A stretch of 64,000 bases of DNA from Desulforamulus profundi (GCF_002607855.1 NZ_AWQQ01000042.1:1-64000); one strand, 5' to 3'. Shown: positions 8,537-17,814, counted from the stretch's first letter. Notes: generated by a model not told the origin, from the letters alone. A program made the numbers and translations.

Positions 8537-8829
8537 TATAGTTGAATATAGATACTCTTTTCTGTTTCGTTGTAGGTGGCGGGGAATTTACCTTTCTTGT
8601 CGATGCCAAAATACTGCAGAAAGCCCTTTGCGCCAATGCGGGTTTTATTTAAGATCAGGCCACTGTCAGGTGAGGCTGCAGTAATTCTGATCACTTTGCT
8701 GTCTCTATCAAAAGCAAGTTCCACGTGATCAGCATTTAACTTTGCTACCAGGTTTCGGTTTAGGGTGATGTGGTTTTTAGAGACTGAGACGTAATTTTCT
8801 GAACGGGGGTAATACACTTCAAATGTCAT
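8536..8829 (-). CDS. hypothetical protein, 97 residues
   Basis: Starts MTFEVYYPRSENYVSVSKNH; a GGAGG site precedes the ATG. The protein is soluble and predicted mostly beta (HITLNRNLVAKL, DHVELAFDRDSKVIRIT), ending FPATYNETEKSIYIQL. The pattern of a sequence of strands with D-R-D-S-K-V-I-R-I resembles transition-regulator-like or Bacillus-type small beta proteins, but I cannot name a family. The upstream region 8830-9100 is AT-rich with no gene seen. Confidence 0.65.
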   Translation of the reverse strand: MTFEVYYPRSENYVSVSKNHITLNRNLVAKLNADHVELAFDRDSKVIRITAASPDSGLILNKTRIGAKGFLQYFGIDKKGKFPATYNETEKSIYIQL

Positions 8830-9100
8830 TTTAGGGTAACCTCCTATTTTTTGTTGATTATACTGCGATTAACAGAAAATGTCAATTGGAAGAATGTTAT
8901 CTTTTGTAGTTTTGGGAATTTTTATTAAATAGTTTACTGTTAAACCATAGTATTTTAGGATTAAGGTTCATATTTAACTTTACGTTAAGATGCCATTAAC
9001 AGGTCTGTGGAGCGCCGGTAAATTACCCGCCCCGCATGGAATTGCATTGTCAACGGCAGGACTGTGCATTAGAATGAAAGTGGAAGAAGGGTGATTTAAA

Positions 9101-10191
9101 ATGAAGCTTCGCAGGTGTCTTATTTTTGTTATTATACCGGTATTGTTATGGCAGTCTATGTATCTGCCTTTGGCCTCCGCGGGCACCGGCGAGGTTTTAA
9201 AGCAGCACCGGCTTTTAAAACAAAGGGAGCAGCAGATCGTGGCCGAACTGGTAAAGATGGAACTGGCTCTCGACCGGACGGACAGGGAATATGCCCGGGT
9301 TCAAGCCAGTCTTTTGCAGACCAGATCAAACATTCCGGCGGCCAGGGAACAGCTCGCCAGGTCCAAAGAGATTTTGAAGCATGCCCGGCAGAGGCTGAAC
9401 CTGTGGCTAAGACACCTCTACATGGAAGGCCGTACCCATTATCTAATGATTCTCTTAGGGGCGGTTAACCTGGGGGACTTTTTAAACAGGCTGGCTCTGG
9501 TGGGAATGCTGGTATCCCGGGGGGTTGCGGATTTAAATAAAACCCTGGAGGCGGTGGAAGAGGTTAAAGAGAGGGCTGCAGAACTTGACAAACTGGAACG
9601 GCAGTTGGTCAACCAGCAAAAGGAACTGGCCGGTGCGTTAGCACAAATGAAATCACTCCGGTTGGCCAAGCAGCAACTTCTGGCGACCACCAGGCGGGAA
9701 CTGGGCGAAAACCATGGCAAAGTGTTGACCGTGGTGGGTGGTTTGCACAACACCTTAAAACCCCTGGAAACCCTGCTGGCCAGGTTTAAAGACGCCCCCT
9801 GGGATCAATACCGCCCCGACCGCCTACACTGGCTGGGGACCAGGGTTAAGGCCGAATACAGCGCCAGCACCATATCAAAACTGCTGTTTAGCGGCACAAG
9901 TTTGGGGCACCCGGTGGAGGCCATTTTTGCCAATCAGTTGTTAATTATCAAGGGGACCAACCAGGAACAAATGGATTTTGCCATTGCCGGAGAACTGACG
10001 GTTGCCGGAGGAAATGTACGCTATAAAATCAAGTCGATCCAGGTGGGAGACATGGCTTTCGATAGGGAACTGGTGGACATGATTGCCGGGGAAGAAGGGT
10101 TGATCTACCGGTGGGCCTCCTAATGGGCTGGCGTTTGCAGGATATCCAAATTGACGAAGGCAAAGCTGTTTTTGAGCTTGTCCCGGCATAA
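9101..10191 (+). CDS. secreted coiled-coil protein, PcsB/EnvC-like N-terminal half (frameshifted near the end)
   Basis: Signal peptide MKLRRCLIFVIIPVLLW to about residue 28 (ASAG), then two long coiled coils (residues 30-110 and 140-200) flanking a conserved-looking hinge LNLWLRHLYMEGRTHYLMILLGA typical of PcsB/CwlO-type hydrolase-associated proteins (…YMEG…YL.VLLGA.N..DFL.R). No NlpC/P60 or M23 catalytic domain follows; instead there is a 150-residue C-terminal domain (EAIFANQLLIIKGTNQ). The frame ends at TAA 10121, but one extra C in the CC run at 10118-10120 continues into LMGWRLQDIQIDEGKAVFEL and stops at 10191, giving 363 residues. Confidence 0.75.
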
Positions 10192-10194
10192 AAC

Positions 10195-10220
10195 AACCCT
10201 GCCTGATCGGAGGGCAGGGT
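10195..10220 (-). terminator. rho-independent terminator of the 79-residue protein gene
   Basis: On the minus strand CCCTGCC pairs with GGCAGGG and is followed by TTGTTTTATG. Confidence 0.7.
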
Positions 10221-10230
10221 CGGTTACCGG

Positions 10231-10470
10231 TTAGGAAATTTTTTGGATCGGGTCCACCACCTTACGGCGGGAAGACTGTTCGTCGGCATAATCGCTGGAG
10301 ATCAGGTACAGGCTTACCCAAAGGTCGTGCTCGTTGGGCTTGCCTTCTAATTCTCTGGCCACTTCTTTAAATTTCTTTTCTACCCTGTCCTTAAAGCCGG
10401 AGAATTCCGCCAGCATATCAATGACGTCCCGCTGATTGTAGGCGGCCCCTTCCTTTAATACCTTTGCCAA
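10231..10470 (-). CDS. small hypothetical protein, 79 residues
   Basis: MAKVLKEGAAYNQRDVIDML start; AGGGGGTG ribosome site before the ATG. It is highly charged and helical (FKDRVEKKFKEVARELEGK), with a second half WVSLYLISSDYADEQSSRRK. No cysteine, signal peptide or membrane segment. Family unknown. Its own terminator and the gap to the next minus gene suggest a separate transcript. Confidence 0.6.
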   Translation of the reverse strand: MAKVLKEGAAYNQRDVIDMLAEFSGFKDRVEKKFKEVARELEGKPNEHDLWVSLYLISSDYADEQSSRRKVVDPIQKIS

Positions 10471-10673
10471 AATTTACACCCCCTGTAAATACTTTCCGCA
10501 ATATGCAAGATTATTATACTTCTTACAAGTTATTTCTGTTAAGGGGTATAAATTGTCAAATCATTCCCTACTTTGTAAAACAGGACCGGGTATGTCCAAC
10601 CGTTAAATGAAGAAAGGGCCTGTATAAGGCCCCCTACGTTACTAATTTGGATACGAGAAAACCGGTTGGGCAG

Positions 10674-11417
10674 TTACTGTTGTTGATTATACTGCCAGAA
10701 GGGCTGTGTGGCTTGACCGCCAAAGGCCCCGAGCTGCCCGCTGAGGTAACTGGCCTGTGCGGCGCTGAGTCCATAGGTGCCAAGGTTCTGACCAAGGTTT
10801 TGGTAGTTTTGGCCGGACTGGCCTGGACTGATATATTGCCCCATCGAACCCTGGCCACCGGCGAACTGGCTGCCACCGGTTTGACCGGCTTGTCCGTAAC
10901 CGCCACCGAAACCGCCGCTCACATATTGACTCATGTTGCCAACACTGCCCATGGCCTGCGGAGTGACGGAAGCGCTGATGATGTTGCCCTGGCTGCCGGT
11001 TTGACCGGTCTGACCGGTTTGACCGAATTGTCCGAAACCCTGTTGGTTTTGCTGGTTATAAGCGCTGAAAGCACCGACGTTACCGCCGGTCTGGCCATAT
11101 TGCTGGCCGCCAAAGCCGCCAAACTGCTGGCCCTGGGTGAACTGGCCAGGATACTGGGTGGTGTACTGGCCGAATTGAGCGGGCTGATAGGCCTGGGCGC
11201 CGGCAACCTGGCTTACTTCCTGGCTCATATGCCGGGCAGTCTGAGTAACCTGCTGCAGCTGCTGGGCGGCATTGGCCTCGCGCTGGGCCATCTGCTGCAG
11301 CTGCTGGCTGTTTTGTTGCTCCGACTGCTGCAGCCGGCTGCAGATTTGTTCAATCTGATTGATGTCATTGCGCAGGTGGCTGATACGGTCTTGCAGTTGC
11401 TGAATACTTTGGTTCAT
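10674..11417 (-). CDS. Gln/Gly-rich low-complexity protein with N-terminal coiled coil
   Basis: 247 residues from ATG at 11417, which follows a GGAGGTCGCGGT site; the frame is open further upstream but has no site there. Residues 1-75 form a Q-rich coiled coil (QQLQDRISHLRNDINQIEQI). Residues about 80-247 are a repetitive region of Q, G, Y, F, S and T with motifs GQFTQGQQFGGFGG, GQTGQTGQTG, GGFGGGYGQ and QGFGQFGQ, almost free of charged residues. This composition is that of prion-like or adhesive domains. No family recognised; spore coat or surface matrix roles are possible because DUF1540 and SASP genes lie nearby, but this is inference. Confidence 0.7.
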   Translation of the reverse strand: MNQSIQQLQDRISHLRNDINQIEQICSRLQQSEQQNSQQLQQMAQREANAAQQLQQVTQTARHMSQEVSQVAGAQAYQPAQFGQYTTQYPGQFTQGQQFGGFGGQQYGQTGGNVGAFSAYNQQNQQGFGQFGQTGQTGQTGSQGNIISASVTPQAMGSVGNMSQYVSGGFGGGYGQAGQTGGSQFAGGQGSMGQYISPGQSGQNYQNLGQNLGTYGLSAAQASYLSGQLGAFGGQATQPFWQYNQQQ

Positions 11418-11513
11418 ACCGCGACCTCCTATAGGAATATTCAGGCTAAAGCCTATCAATATTCTTTTCCAAAGATCAAAACATATACCTGATTTTTGAA
11501 AGAAGGCCAAAAA

Positions 11514-11906
11514 TTATTGTCTTATTTCAAAGGTAGCGCAGTTGGTGTCCTGGCATTCGTCCGCGCTTCTGCCGGTCACTTTAATGGCATTCGCTTCACA
11601 GAGGTTACCGTTTACCCAGTACTTGCAGCTTTCTACGATGCAGACCACTGCGGGGGTGATTTGCTGCCCTCCTTTGAAGGGGCCGGAAATCAGGCCTCCC
11701 CAGTTTACATTGTCCAGGGAACCCAGGTAACTGGTCAGGCCGCTCCTTTTGTAAAAGGTTTTACATTTCGTATGGGCGTCTTTTTCTGCCATGCGACCTT
11801 CTTCTTCGTACAAAATATCAATGTTGGCAGCGCCACAGAGGTCGCCCGGCAGCCAGTGGGTGCAGGTATTGACTTCGCATACGACTCTGGGACTTTTGTG
11901 GGGCAT
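11514..11906 (-). CDS. DUF1540 protein with two cysteine motifs
   Basis: 130 residues from ATG at 11906 (GAGGTG eight bases upstream). Two copies of the DUF1540 pattern are visible: VVCEVNTCTHWLPGDLCGA near residues 10-28 and VVCIVESCKYWVNGNLCEA near 88-106, each completed by a later C..C (TKCKTF, TNCATF). The four cysteines of each copy probably bind a metal ion. Such proteins are frequent in spore-forming Firmicutes and have been found in spores; exact role unknown. The gene at 26023-26271 is a second single-copy relative. Confidence 0.85.
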   Translation of the reverse strand: MPHKSPRVVCEVNTCTHWLPGDLCGAANIDILYEEEGRMAEKDAHTKCKTFYKRSGLTSYLGSLDNVNWGGLISGPFKGGQQITPAVVCIVESCKYWVNGNLCEANAIKVTGRSADECQDTNCATFEIRQ

Positions 11907-11947
11907 CTTAATCACCTCATTTTATTTTGGGTTATAGTGTGCCCCGA

Positions 11948-13528
11948 TTATTTTTGAATATAAGCATTCCTAAACAAAGGGATGCCAAAAGGATTTATTT
12001 CAACTCCCTGAAGATTTTTGGCCACACCAAAACAATCCTGACCGTAGGTAAGGAAAACCATCGGCGTATCCTGCAGCACGATCTGCTGGGCATGATAGTA
12101 CAGCCTCTGTCTGATTTTTTCATCGTGCTCCTGCTGGGCAGCGCTGATCAGGCGATCTACTTCACTGTTTTTGTAATGGGTTAGATTGGTTTGGGAAACG
12201 GCATCCGAGGCCAGCAGCGTGTATAAAAAGTTGTCCGGGTCCAGATTGTCCCCCACCCAGCCAAACAAAAAGGCATCTCCTTCTTGTTTGCGCAGGGCGG
12301 ATTTAAATTCGTGCCAGGGATAGGATTTTACCGTTACCCGGATGTTGGCCTCAGCCAGCTGCTTTTTAATGATACCGGCCAGTTCCGTTCCTCCCAGGGG
12401 ATTGTAAGGTCTTACGGTATTATATGTGATTAGTGTAATATCCAGGCCGTCCGGGTAACCATAATTTTTCAAAAGACTTCTGGCTCTTTGCGCTCCACCG
12501 GAGTAGGGTTCAAGTTCCCTGTTATAGCCCAGGATTTTAGGCGGCAGAATACTGTTAGCAGCCAGCGAGGGGTCGCCGAACAGTTCTTGGGCAATGGCGC
12601 CCCTGTCAATGGCCATGCACACCGCCCGCCGTGCTCTGGAGCTGTTGAAGGGGGGCCGGTTATTAAACATTCCCAGGTAGCCAAGGGATGGCGAGGGCCG
12701 GCAAATGACAGACACTTTTTCTGCATTTATGTGCTCCGCTTGCCGGGCCGCCAAATCCGCAATACCTGAGGCACCGGAATTTAATGAGTTCAGTCGCTGC
12801 TCCTGGCTGCCCGGAGAAAAGGCAACGGATTGAATCCTGGGCTTTTGGCCCCAGTAGCGCCCGTTGGCCACCAGTACCGGGGTATTATCACGCCATTCTG
12901 CCAGATAATAGGGACCGGTGCCAACCGGATTTTTATTAAACTCTTCACCAAATTTTTTCACTGCGGCAGGACTTATGATAGGGGCCGCCCAGGGCATGGC
13001 GAGATTTCTGAGAAAAGGGGAATAGGGTGAGCGCAAGTTAAATTTAATGGTATAATCATCAAGTATTTCCATTGATTTCACCATACCGAAGGTAAAGCTG
13101 CCATAGATCATGTTATCCTTTTTGTGAGGGGGAAGCTGCCTTTCCACCGAGAGCTTGACGGCCTCGGCAGTAAAGGGGGTGGTATCGTGGAAATACACGT
13201 CCCGTCTTAAATAAAAGGTCCAGTAAAGGCCGTCCGGAGAGACCTCCCAGTTTGTGGCCAGGCAGGGTTCGATCTCGGTTGAATTGGGTTTAAAACGTAC
13301 CAGACCTTCAAAAATATTGGCCAGGACCTTTGCTTCGGATAAATTGTTGGCCTCTGCGGGGTCCAGGCTTTTAACAGGCTCTGCGACAGCATAGGTAAGG
13401 TCAATTTGTCCGGGAACTTCCTTTTTTTCACCCGCAGCCGGCAGATGTTCTTTGTTATGGTTGATGACCACCGAAAAAAAGCTTAGAAATAAAAGTAAAA
13501 AGGCTATTTGATAAAGCTTGTTGCGCAT
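11948..13528 (-). CDS. ABC transporter peptide/solute-binding protein, family 5
   Basis: 526 residues from ATG at 13528, preceded by GGGGGTAG. Residues 7-25 (IAFLLLFLSFFSVVI) are a signal or membrane anchor without a lipobox cysteine. The body has the SBP_bac_5 signatures: SLDPAEANNLSEAKVLANIFEGL, W.VSPDGLYWTFYLRRDVYFHD, GTGPYYLAEW, ARRAVCMAIDR and FKSALRKQEGDAFLFGWVGD. It would bind oligopeptides or similar solutes outside the membrane. No permease or ATPase genes are next to it, so it is an orphan binding protein, perhaps with a signalling role. Confidence 0.88.
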   Translation of the reverse strand: MRNKLYQIAFLLLFLSFFSVVINHNKEHLPAAGEKKEVPGQIDLTYAVAEPVKSLDPAEANNLSEAKVLANIFEGLVRFKPNSTEIEPCLATNWEVSPDGLYWTFYLRRDVYFHDTTPFTAEAVKLSVERQLPPHKKDNMIYGSFTFGMVKSMEILDDYTIKFNLRSPYSPFLRNLAMPWAAPIISPAAVKKFGEEFNKNPVGTGPYYLAEWRDNTPVLVANGRYWGQKPRIQSVAFSPGSQEQRLNSLNSGASGIADLAARQAEHINAEKVSVICRPSPSLGYLGMFNNRPPFNSSRARRAVCMAIDRGAIAQELFGDPSLAANSILPPKILGYNRELEPYSGGAQRARSLLKNYGYPDGLDITLITYNTVRPYNPLGGTELAGIIKKQLAEANIRVTVKSYPWHEFKSALRKQEGDAFLFGWVGDNLDPDNFLYTLLASDAVSQTNLTHYKNSEVDRLISAAQQEHDEKIRQRLYYHAQQIVLQDTPMVFLTYGQDCFGVAKNLQGVEINPFGIPLFRNAYIQK

Positions 13529-13664
13529 TGTTTCTACCCCCGTTATCTGAGTTTGGCCTATTTGAATAATTCTTCCATTTAATGTAAAATCCTTCAATGT
13601 AAAATGGGTTTATTGAAGACTTAGGAGAAGTAAGACACAAGAATAATATAAAAGGAGAGTTTTT

Positions 13665-14528
13665 ATGTCAGTTAAGTTTGGCTCCGCCGGGGCTCCGGAA
13701 TCCTTTTATGCCCAGGGGTTTAAAAGTTCGCTGGACATGCCGGCCTGGTTGGCGGATATGGGGTTAACGGCCTATGAATACCAGTGCAGTCGCGGTGTGA
13801 AAATTAAAGAGGAGATGGCCAGGGAATTAGGGGAGCGGGCACGGCGACATGGGGTCGCATTGTCCATCCATGCGCCTTACTATATTAACCTCAGCACAGA
13901 AGAACCTGAAAAGAAGGTTAAAACAAAAGGATATATCCTGGATTCCCTCCGGGTGGCCCGCTGGATGGGAGCCACCACGGTGGTATTTCATCCCGGTGGC
14001 GGACCGGGGACCGATCGAAGGGGGACCTTTGACCGGGCAAAAACCTTGTTTAAAGAAATCCTCAGGGATGCAGCGGAGGAAGGGCTGGACGATATTTTAC
14101 TGGCCCCGGAAACCATGGGCAAACTGAATCAAATCGGTTCCCTGGATGAAATACTGGAATTATGCACCATGGCAGAGAAGGTGGTGCCGTGTGTTGATTT
14201 TGGCCACTTGAATGCGGTAACTCAGGGAAACCTTAAAAGCAAGGAGGATTTCGCCAGGGTTCTGGACAAGATTGCCGTCACCCTGGGAAAGGAAGCGCTT
14301 GCCGGTTTGCATATTCATTTTAGCCCCATTGAATTTACCAAAGCCGGCGAGAAAAAACACTGGACACTGAAGGAAAGCTACCTTTACGGCCCCGATTTTA
14401 CCCCTCTGGCAGAACTTATTTGGGAGCGGTCCCTGGAGCCCGTAATCATCTGTGAGTCGGCCGGCACACAGGCGGAAGATGCCCTTGTTTTTAAACAAAT
14501 TTATGAAAAATTGAACCCCAATAAATAA
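13665..14528 (+). CDS. nfo: endonuclease IV (AP endonuclease) family TIM-barrel protein
   Basis: 287 residues, ATG after AAAGGAG. Zinc-ligand motifs of the family are visible: SIHAPYYINLS (His), VVFHPGGGPG (His), LAPETMGK (Glu), PCVDFGHLNA (Asp, His), LHIHFS (His) and VIICESAG (Glu). The enzyme cuts DNA at abasic sites during base-excision repair. Family members from Peptococcaceae of this length are usually annotated deoxyribonuclease IV. Terminator directly downstream; monocistronic. Confidence 0.88.
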   Translation: MSVKFGSAGAPESFYAQGFKSSLDMPAWLADMGLTAYEYQCSRGVKIKEEMARELGERARRHGVALSIHAPYYINLSTEEPEKKVKTKGYILDSLRVARWMGATTVVFHPGGGPGTDRRGTFDRAKTLFKEILRDAAEEGLDDILLAPETMGKLNQIGSLDEILELCTMAEKVVPCVDFGHLNAVTQGNLKSKEDFARVLDKIAVTLGKEALAGLHIHFSPIEFTKAGEKKHWTLKESYLYGPDFTPLAELIWERSLEPVIICESAGTQAEDALVFKQIYEKLNPNK

Positions 14529-14554
14529 AGACGCCGGTTGGCGTCTTTATTTAT
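14520..14554 (+). terminator. rho-independent terminator after nfo
   Basis: AATAAAGACGCC pairs with GGCGTCTTTATT around GGTT, followed by TATTACTT. Confidence 0.85.
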
Positions 14555-14628
14555 TACTTGGTAATTATGTTTTGTGTAAATTATAGATAACTTGTAGGAC
14601 AATATTTGTTTTTCTACCCATACAAAAT

Positions 14629-14648
14629 AACTTAAGTACCAGGTACCT
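14629..14648. repeat. short motif shared with 43200-43219
   Basis: AACTTAAGTACCAGGTACCT; the second copy differs at one base (C for T). It sits in a spacer downstream of the stress-protein gene. Confidence 0.5.
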
Positions 14649-14666
14649 TTTTGCCTGATTGGGTAA

Positions 14667-15146
14667 TTAGTGGATTTCCACGTTCTCCCCGCCGGCCTGA
14701 CGTAAGGTCCGGGCGGCTTGTTCAGCCTTGTCATCATCGGCTTTTACCGAGACCAGCATCTTGCCCTGGCGAATGCGTTGTTCAAATTCGCGACCCTTTT
14801 CCGCAGGAATACCATAGTCGGCCAATCCTCCGGCAATACCGCCGGTGGCGGCGCCGGATAACATGGCAGCAATAGGACCGGCAGCGATCAGGGGACCAAA
14901 ACCAGGAATGGCCAGAGCCCCGGCACCCAGGGCGAGACCGGCCAACCCACCAATGGTAGCACCGCCGGTGGCGCCGTCAGCTATACGGTCCCCACCGGTG
15001 AAATTGGTAATCATGGGATCTTCAGGTCTCTTTTCTTCACCCTTGGCCACCGCAGAGATTTCCTTGTCAAATCCCTGTTGGCGCAACTCGTTTATGGCTC
15101 TTTCTGCCTGTTCACGGAAGGAAAAAAATCCGGTAATTGTTTTCAA
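14667..15146 (-). CDS. general stress protein with YflT-like N-terminus and glycine zipper
   Basis: 159 residues. The N-terminal 35 residues (MKTITGFFSFREQAERAINE) match the start of general stress 17M/YflT-like proteins. A long small-residue hydrophobic stretch (about 60-115) with GATGGATIGGLAGLALGAG and repeated GxxxG is a glycine zipper that can enter membranes or self-assemble. The C-terminus (GKMLVSVKADDDKAEQAAR) looks like a second ferredoxin-like half. Function: probably membrane-associated stress protein; no operon partner. Confidence 0.7.
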   Translation of the reverse strand: MKTITGFFSFREQAERAINELRQQGFDKEISAVAKGEEKRPEDPMITNFTGGDRIADGATGGATIGGLAGLALGAGALAIPGFGPLIAAGPIAAMLSGAATGGIAGGLADYGIPAEKGREFEQRIRQGKMLVSVKADDDKAEQAARTLRQAGGENVEIH

Positions 15147-15354
15147 TTGATCTGCCTCCTTTTAGATTTATTGACCGTTCAAATTTAGATTGCCCATCCA
15201 TAAACGTCTCATTCCTGCCAAAAAAACTTGGCTTTGCAATAATTTTATTGTCTTGGAAAAAAACAGTTTATTTTTAACCGGAGTTTGGTATAATATGTTT
15301 TGTGTTCAGGGAAAATGATCGAAAGAAATAACAAAAATGGAAGGAGAACTGAGA

Positions 15355-15816
15355 ATGCTACCGACTCCCAAGAAATATTTCGTTACAGCCGGGTCTTCTG
15401 AAGGCAGAAGCAAGTTAACGGCATTTGACAACGCTTTATTAAAAGCCCGTATAGGCAACGTTAACCTTTTAAGGGTGTCCAGCATTCTGCCTCCGGGCTG
15501 CGAGCATGACCCCGACCTGGTACTGCCTCCCGGTTCCCTGGTCCCCACTGCGTACGGTTATATTGTAAGTGACGTGCCCGGGGAAGTGATTTCCGCCTGT
15601 GTAGGTGTGGGCATCAACTCCAGTGACACCTTTGGCGTGATTATGGAGTTTTCCGGCAAGTGCAGCAAAGAGGAAGCTGAACAAGCCATTACCAATATGG
15701 TGAAGGAAGCCTTTGAAACCCGTGGGATGGAACTAAAGGAGATAAAAATCGCTTCTACGGAACATAAGGTGGAAAAAATCGGCTGCGCCCTGGCTGCAGT
15801 TCCCCTTTGGTATTAA
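15355..15816 (+). CDS. pdaD: pyruvoyl-dependent arginine decarboxylase
   Basis: Makes agmatine and CO2 from arginine with a pyruvoyl group formed by self-cleavage. ATG at 15355 is preferred over 15337 because AAGGAG lies nine bases upstream; this gives 153 residues. The self-cleavage site is RVSSILPP, between Ser42 and Ser43, followed by the conserved PPGSLVPTAYG and VGVGINSSD segments. First gene of pdaD-speE-speB, with spacings of 21 and 13 bases, so agmatine feeds the next steps. This enzyme type is typical of archaea and some Firmicutes, instead of PLP-type SpeA. Confidence 0.93.
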   Translation: MLPTPKKYFVTAGSSEGRSKLTAFDNALLKARIGNVNLLRVSSILPPGCEHDPDLVLPPGSLVPTAYGYIVSDVPGEVISACVGVGINSSDTFGVIMEFSGKCSKEEAEQAITNMVKEAFETRGMELKEIKIASTEHKVEKIGCALAAVPLWY

Positions 15817-15837
15817 AAGAAGGAGGTTTTGGCATCC

Positions 15838-16671
15838 ATGGAATTATGGTATTCAGAAAGAGGAATTGTTCCCGGTCTTGCTTTAAGTGTGGAGGTTAGC
15901 AAGGTACTGCACGAAGAGCAAACAGAATTCCAACACCTGGCCATCGTAGACACCCCGCTCTATGGCCGTATGTTGTGGTTGGACAACATTATCATGACCA
16001 ATATCAAAGACGAGTTTGTTTATCATGAAATGATCAGCCATGTGGCTTTAAATACCCATCCCAATCCGAAAAAAGTGCTGGTTATCGGCGGCGGCGACGG
16101 TGGCGCCATCCGTGAAATCATCAAGCACCCCAGTGTAGAAAAGGCTGTACTGGTGGAGATCGACCGCCGGGTGGTGGAAACCAGTAAAGAATACCTGCCG
16201 GAAATCGCCGGTGCCCTGGACGACCCCAAAGTAGAAGTGCTCTATGAAGACGGCATTAAATATGCAAAAGAACATAAGAATGAATTTGACGTTATCCTTG
16301 TGGATTCCACCGATCCCATTGGCCCCGCCGTAGGCCTGTTTGAGGGAGATTTTTATAAGAACTGCTATGAAGCCCTGAAGGAAGACGGTATCTTTGTGGC
16401 CCAAACCGAATCGCCTTACTATAATGAAAAATTAATTCCCAAGGTGCAAAAGGACATCCGCTCCCTTTATCCCATTACCAAGCTCTACCTGGCCTTTATT
16501 CCCACTTATCCGGGCGGTTGCTGGAGTTTTACCATGGGGTCCAAGAAACATGACCCGGAGACTGTGGATTTCAGCACCCGGCCAAACTATCCCGCCCGCT
16601 ACTATAACCACGGCATTCACAAAGCCGCCTTTGTGCTGCCCAATTTTGTGCATGAATTAATCAATAAATAA
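15838..16671 (+). CDS. speE: spermidine synthase (aminopropyltransferase)
   Basis: 277 residues from ATG at 15838 (GGAGG eleven bases upstream). The nucleotide-binding motif [13 protein letters not shown], the acidic VLVEID, the gatekeeper DGIKYA and the substrate motif [10 protein letters not shown] are present, then QTESPYY and [11 protein letters not shown]. It transfers aminopropyl from decarboxylated SAM to putrescine, or possibly to agmatine. Middle gene of the polyamine operon. No speD is present in the window, so decarboxylated SAM must come from elsewhere. Confidence 0.93.
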   Translation: MELWYSERGIVPGLALSVEVSKVLHEEQTEFQHLAIVDTPLYGRMLWLDNIIMTNIKDEFVYHEMISHVALNTHPNPKKVLVIGGGDGGAIREIIKHPSVEKAVLVEIDRRVVETSKEYLPEIAGALDDPKVEVLYEDGIKYAKEHKNEFDVILVDSTDPIGPAVGLFEGDFYKNCYEALKEDGIFVAQTESPYYNEKLIPKVQKDIRSLYPITKLYLAFIPTYPGGCWSFTMGSKKHDPETVDFSTRPNYPARYYNHGIHKAAFVLPNFVHELINK

Positions 16672-16684
16672 TCGGAGGGTAACC

Positions 16685-17554
16685 ATGTTTGACCTTCTGG
16701 ACAATAACAGCGGCTTCATGGGCGCTTCCCAGGACTACGACCGTTCCCACATAGTCCTGGTGGGAGCGCCGATGGATTTTACCGTCAGCTTTCGCCCGGG
16801 AACCCGTCAGGGCCCCCAGTCCATCCGGCAGGTCTCCATCGGCCTGGAAGAATACAGCGTCATGCTGGACCGGGACCTGGCCGATTACACCTATTTTGAT
16901 GCCGGGGATGTTTCCCTTCCCTTCGGTCATGTGGCGGAGAGTTTGCAACGTATCGGCCAAGTTGTGGGCCACATCCTGAAGGATGATAAATTCCCCCTGG
17001 TAATGGGGGGAGAGCATTTAATCAGCCTGCCGGTCATTAAACAGGTGGCCGCGAAATACCACGGGCTGAAAATTCTCCACTTCGATGCCCATGCGGACCT
17101 GCGGGAGGATTATATGGGCCAGCCCCTTTCCCATGCCTCGGTCATTCGACGGGCGGTGGATCTGGTGGGAGGAAAGAATATTTACCAATTCGGCATTCGT
17201 TCCGGCACCAGGGATGAGTTTGCCTACGCCAAAGAGAACACCAACATGTTCGTGGGGAGGGTGCTGGAACCTTTAAAAAAGGCACTGCCTGAGCTGGCAG
17301 GACACCCGGTGCATATTACCCTGGACATTGATGTGGTGGATCCTGCCTTTGCCCCGGGCACCGGCACCGCCGAGCCGGGCGGCTGTTCTGCGGCCGAAAT
17401 ACTGGAAGCCCTTTATATAATGAAGGATTTGCATGTGGTGGGTTTTGACCTGGTGGAAATTAGCCCGGTTTATGATCCCTCTCAACGAACCGCCATTTTA
17501 GGCTCCAAACTGGTTAGGGAAGCCATTCTGGCCTTTGGCAAAGGGTCAACGTAA
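16685..17554 (+). CDS. speB: agmatinase / ureohydrolase
   Basis: 289 residues, ATG after CGGAGGG. Ureohydrolase manganese ligands are visible: MGGEHLIS, HFDAHADLRE, SHASVIRR, and TLDIDVVDPAFAPGTGTAEPGG. It hydrolyses agmatine to putrescine and urea (or aminopropylagmatine to spermidine). Last gene of pdaD-speE-speB, only 13 bases after speE. The family also includes arginases, but the operon context favours agmatine as substrate. Confidence 0.92.
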   Translation: MFDLLDNNSGFMGASQDYDRSHIVLVGAPMDFTVSFRPGTRQGPQSIRQVSIGLEEYSVMLDRDLADYTYFDAGDVSLPFGHVAESLQRIGQVVGHILKDDKFPLVMGGEHLISLPVIKQVAAKYHGLKILHFDAHADLREDYMGQPLSHASVIRRAVDLVGGKNIYQFGIRSGTRDEFAYAKENTNMFVGRVLEPLKKALPELAGHPVHITLDIDVVDPAFAPGTGTAEPGGCSAAEILEALYIMKDLHVVGFDLVEISPVYDPSQRTAILGSKLVREAILAFGKGST

Positions 17555-17595
17555 AGCCGAGGTTAAAATTTCCTAATGAAGCGTAAAAAATCTAT

Positions 17596-17624
17596 TTGAC
17601 TTCTGAAGTTAGTTTTTGTATACT
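17596..17624 (+). promoter_or_regulatory. sigma-A promoter of the first tRNA group
   Basis: TTGACT and TATACT with a 17-base spacer, about 30 bases before tRNA-Asp. Confidence 0.75.
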
Positions 17625-17654
17625 TATCAATGTCAGCGGCGAACGCTGGTGATT

Positions 17655-17731
17655 GGAGCTGTGGTGTAGTGGCCTAACATGCCTGCCTGTCACGCAGGAG
17701 ATCGCGGGTTCGACTCCCGTCAGCTCCGCCA
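17655..17731 (+). tRNA. tRNA-Asp(GTC)
   Basis: Acceptor arms GGAGCTG/CAGCTCC, anticodon stem CCTGC/GCAGG with loop CTGTCAC, T arm GGGTTCGACTCCC and an encoded CCA. Identical copy at 20221-20297. Confidence 0.97.
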
Positions 17732-17738
17732 CATATTT

Positions 17739-17814
<76 letters not shown>

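Noticed and set aside
10647..11492. Long plus-strand frame of 281 codons opposite the Gln/Gly-rich gene
   Set aside because: It is Leu/Ala/Thr-rich because it is the complement of repeated CAG/GGC codons; it has no ribosome site, and the minus-strand gene has a good start and RBS.
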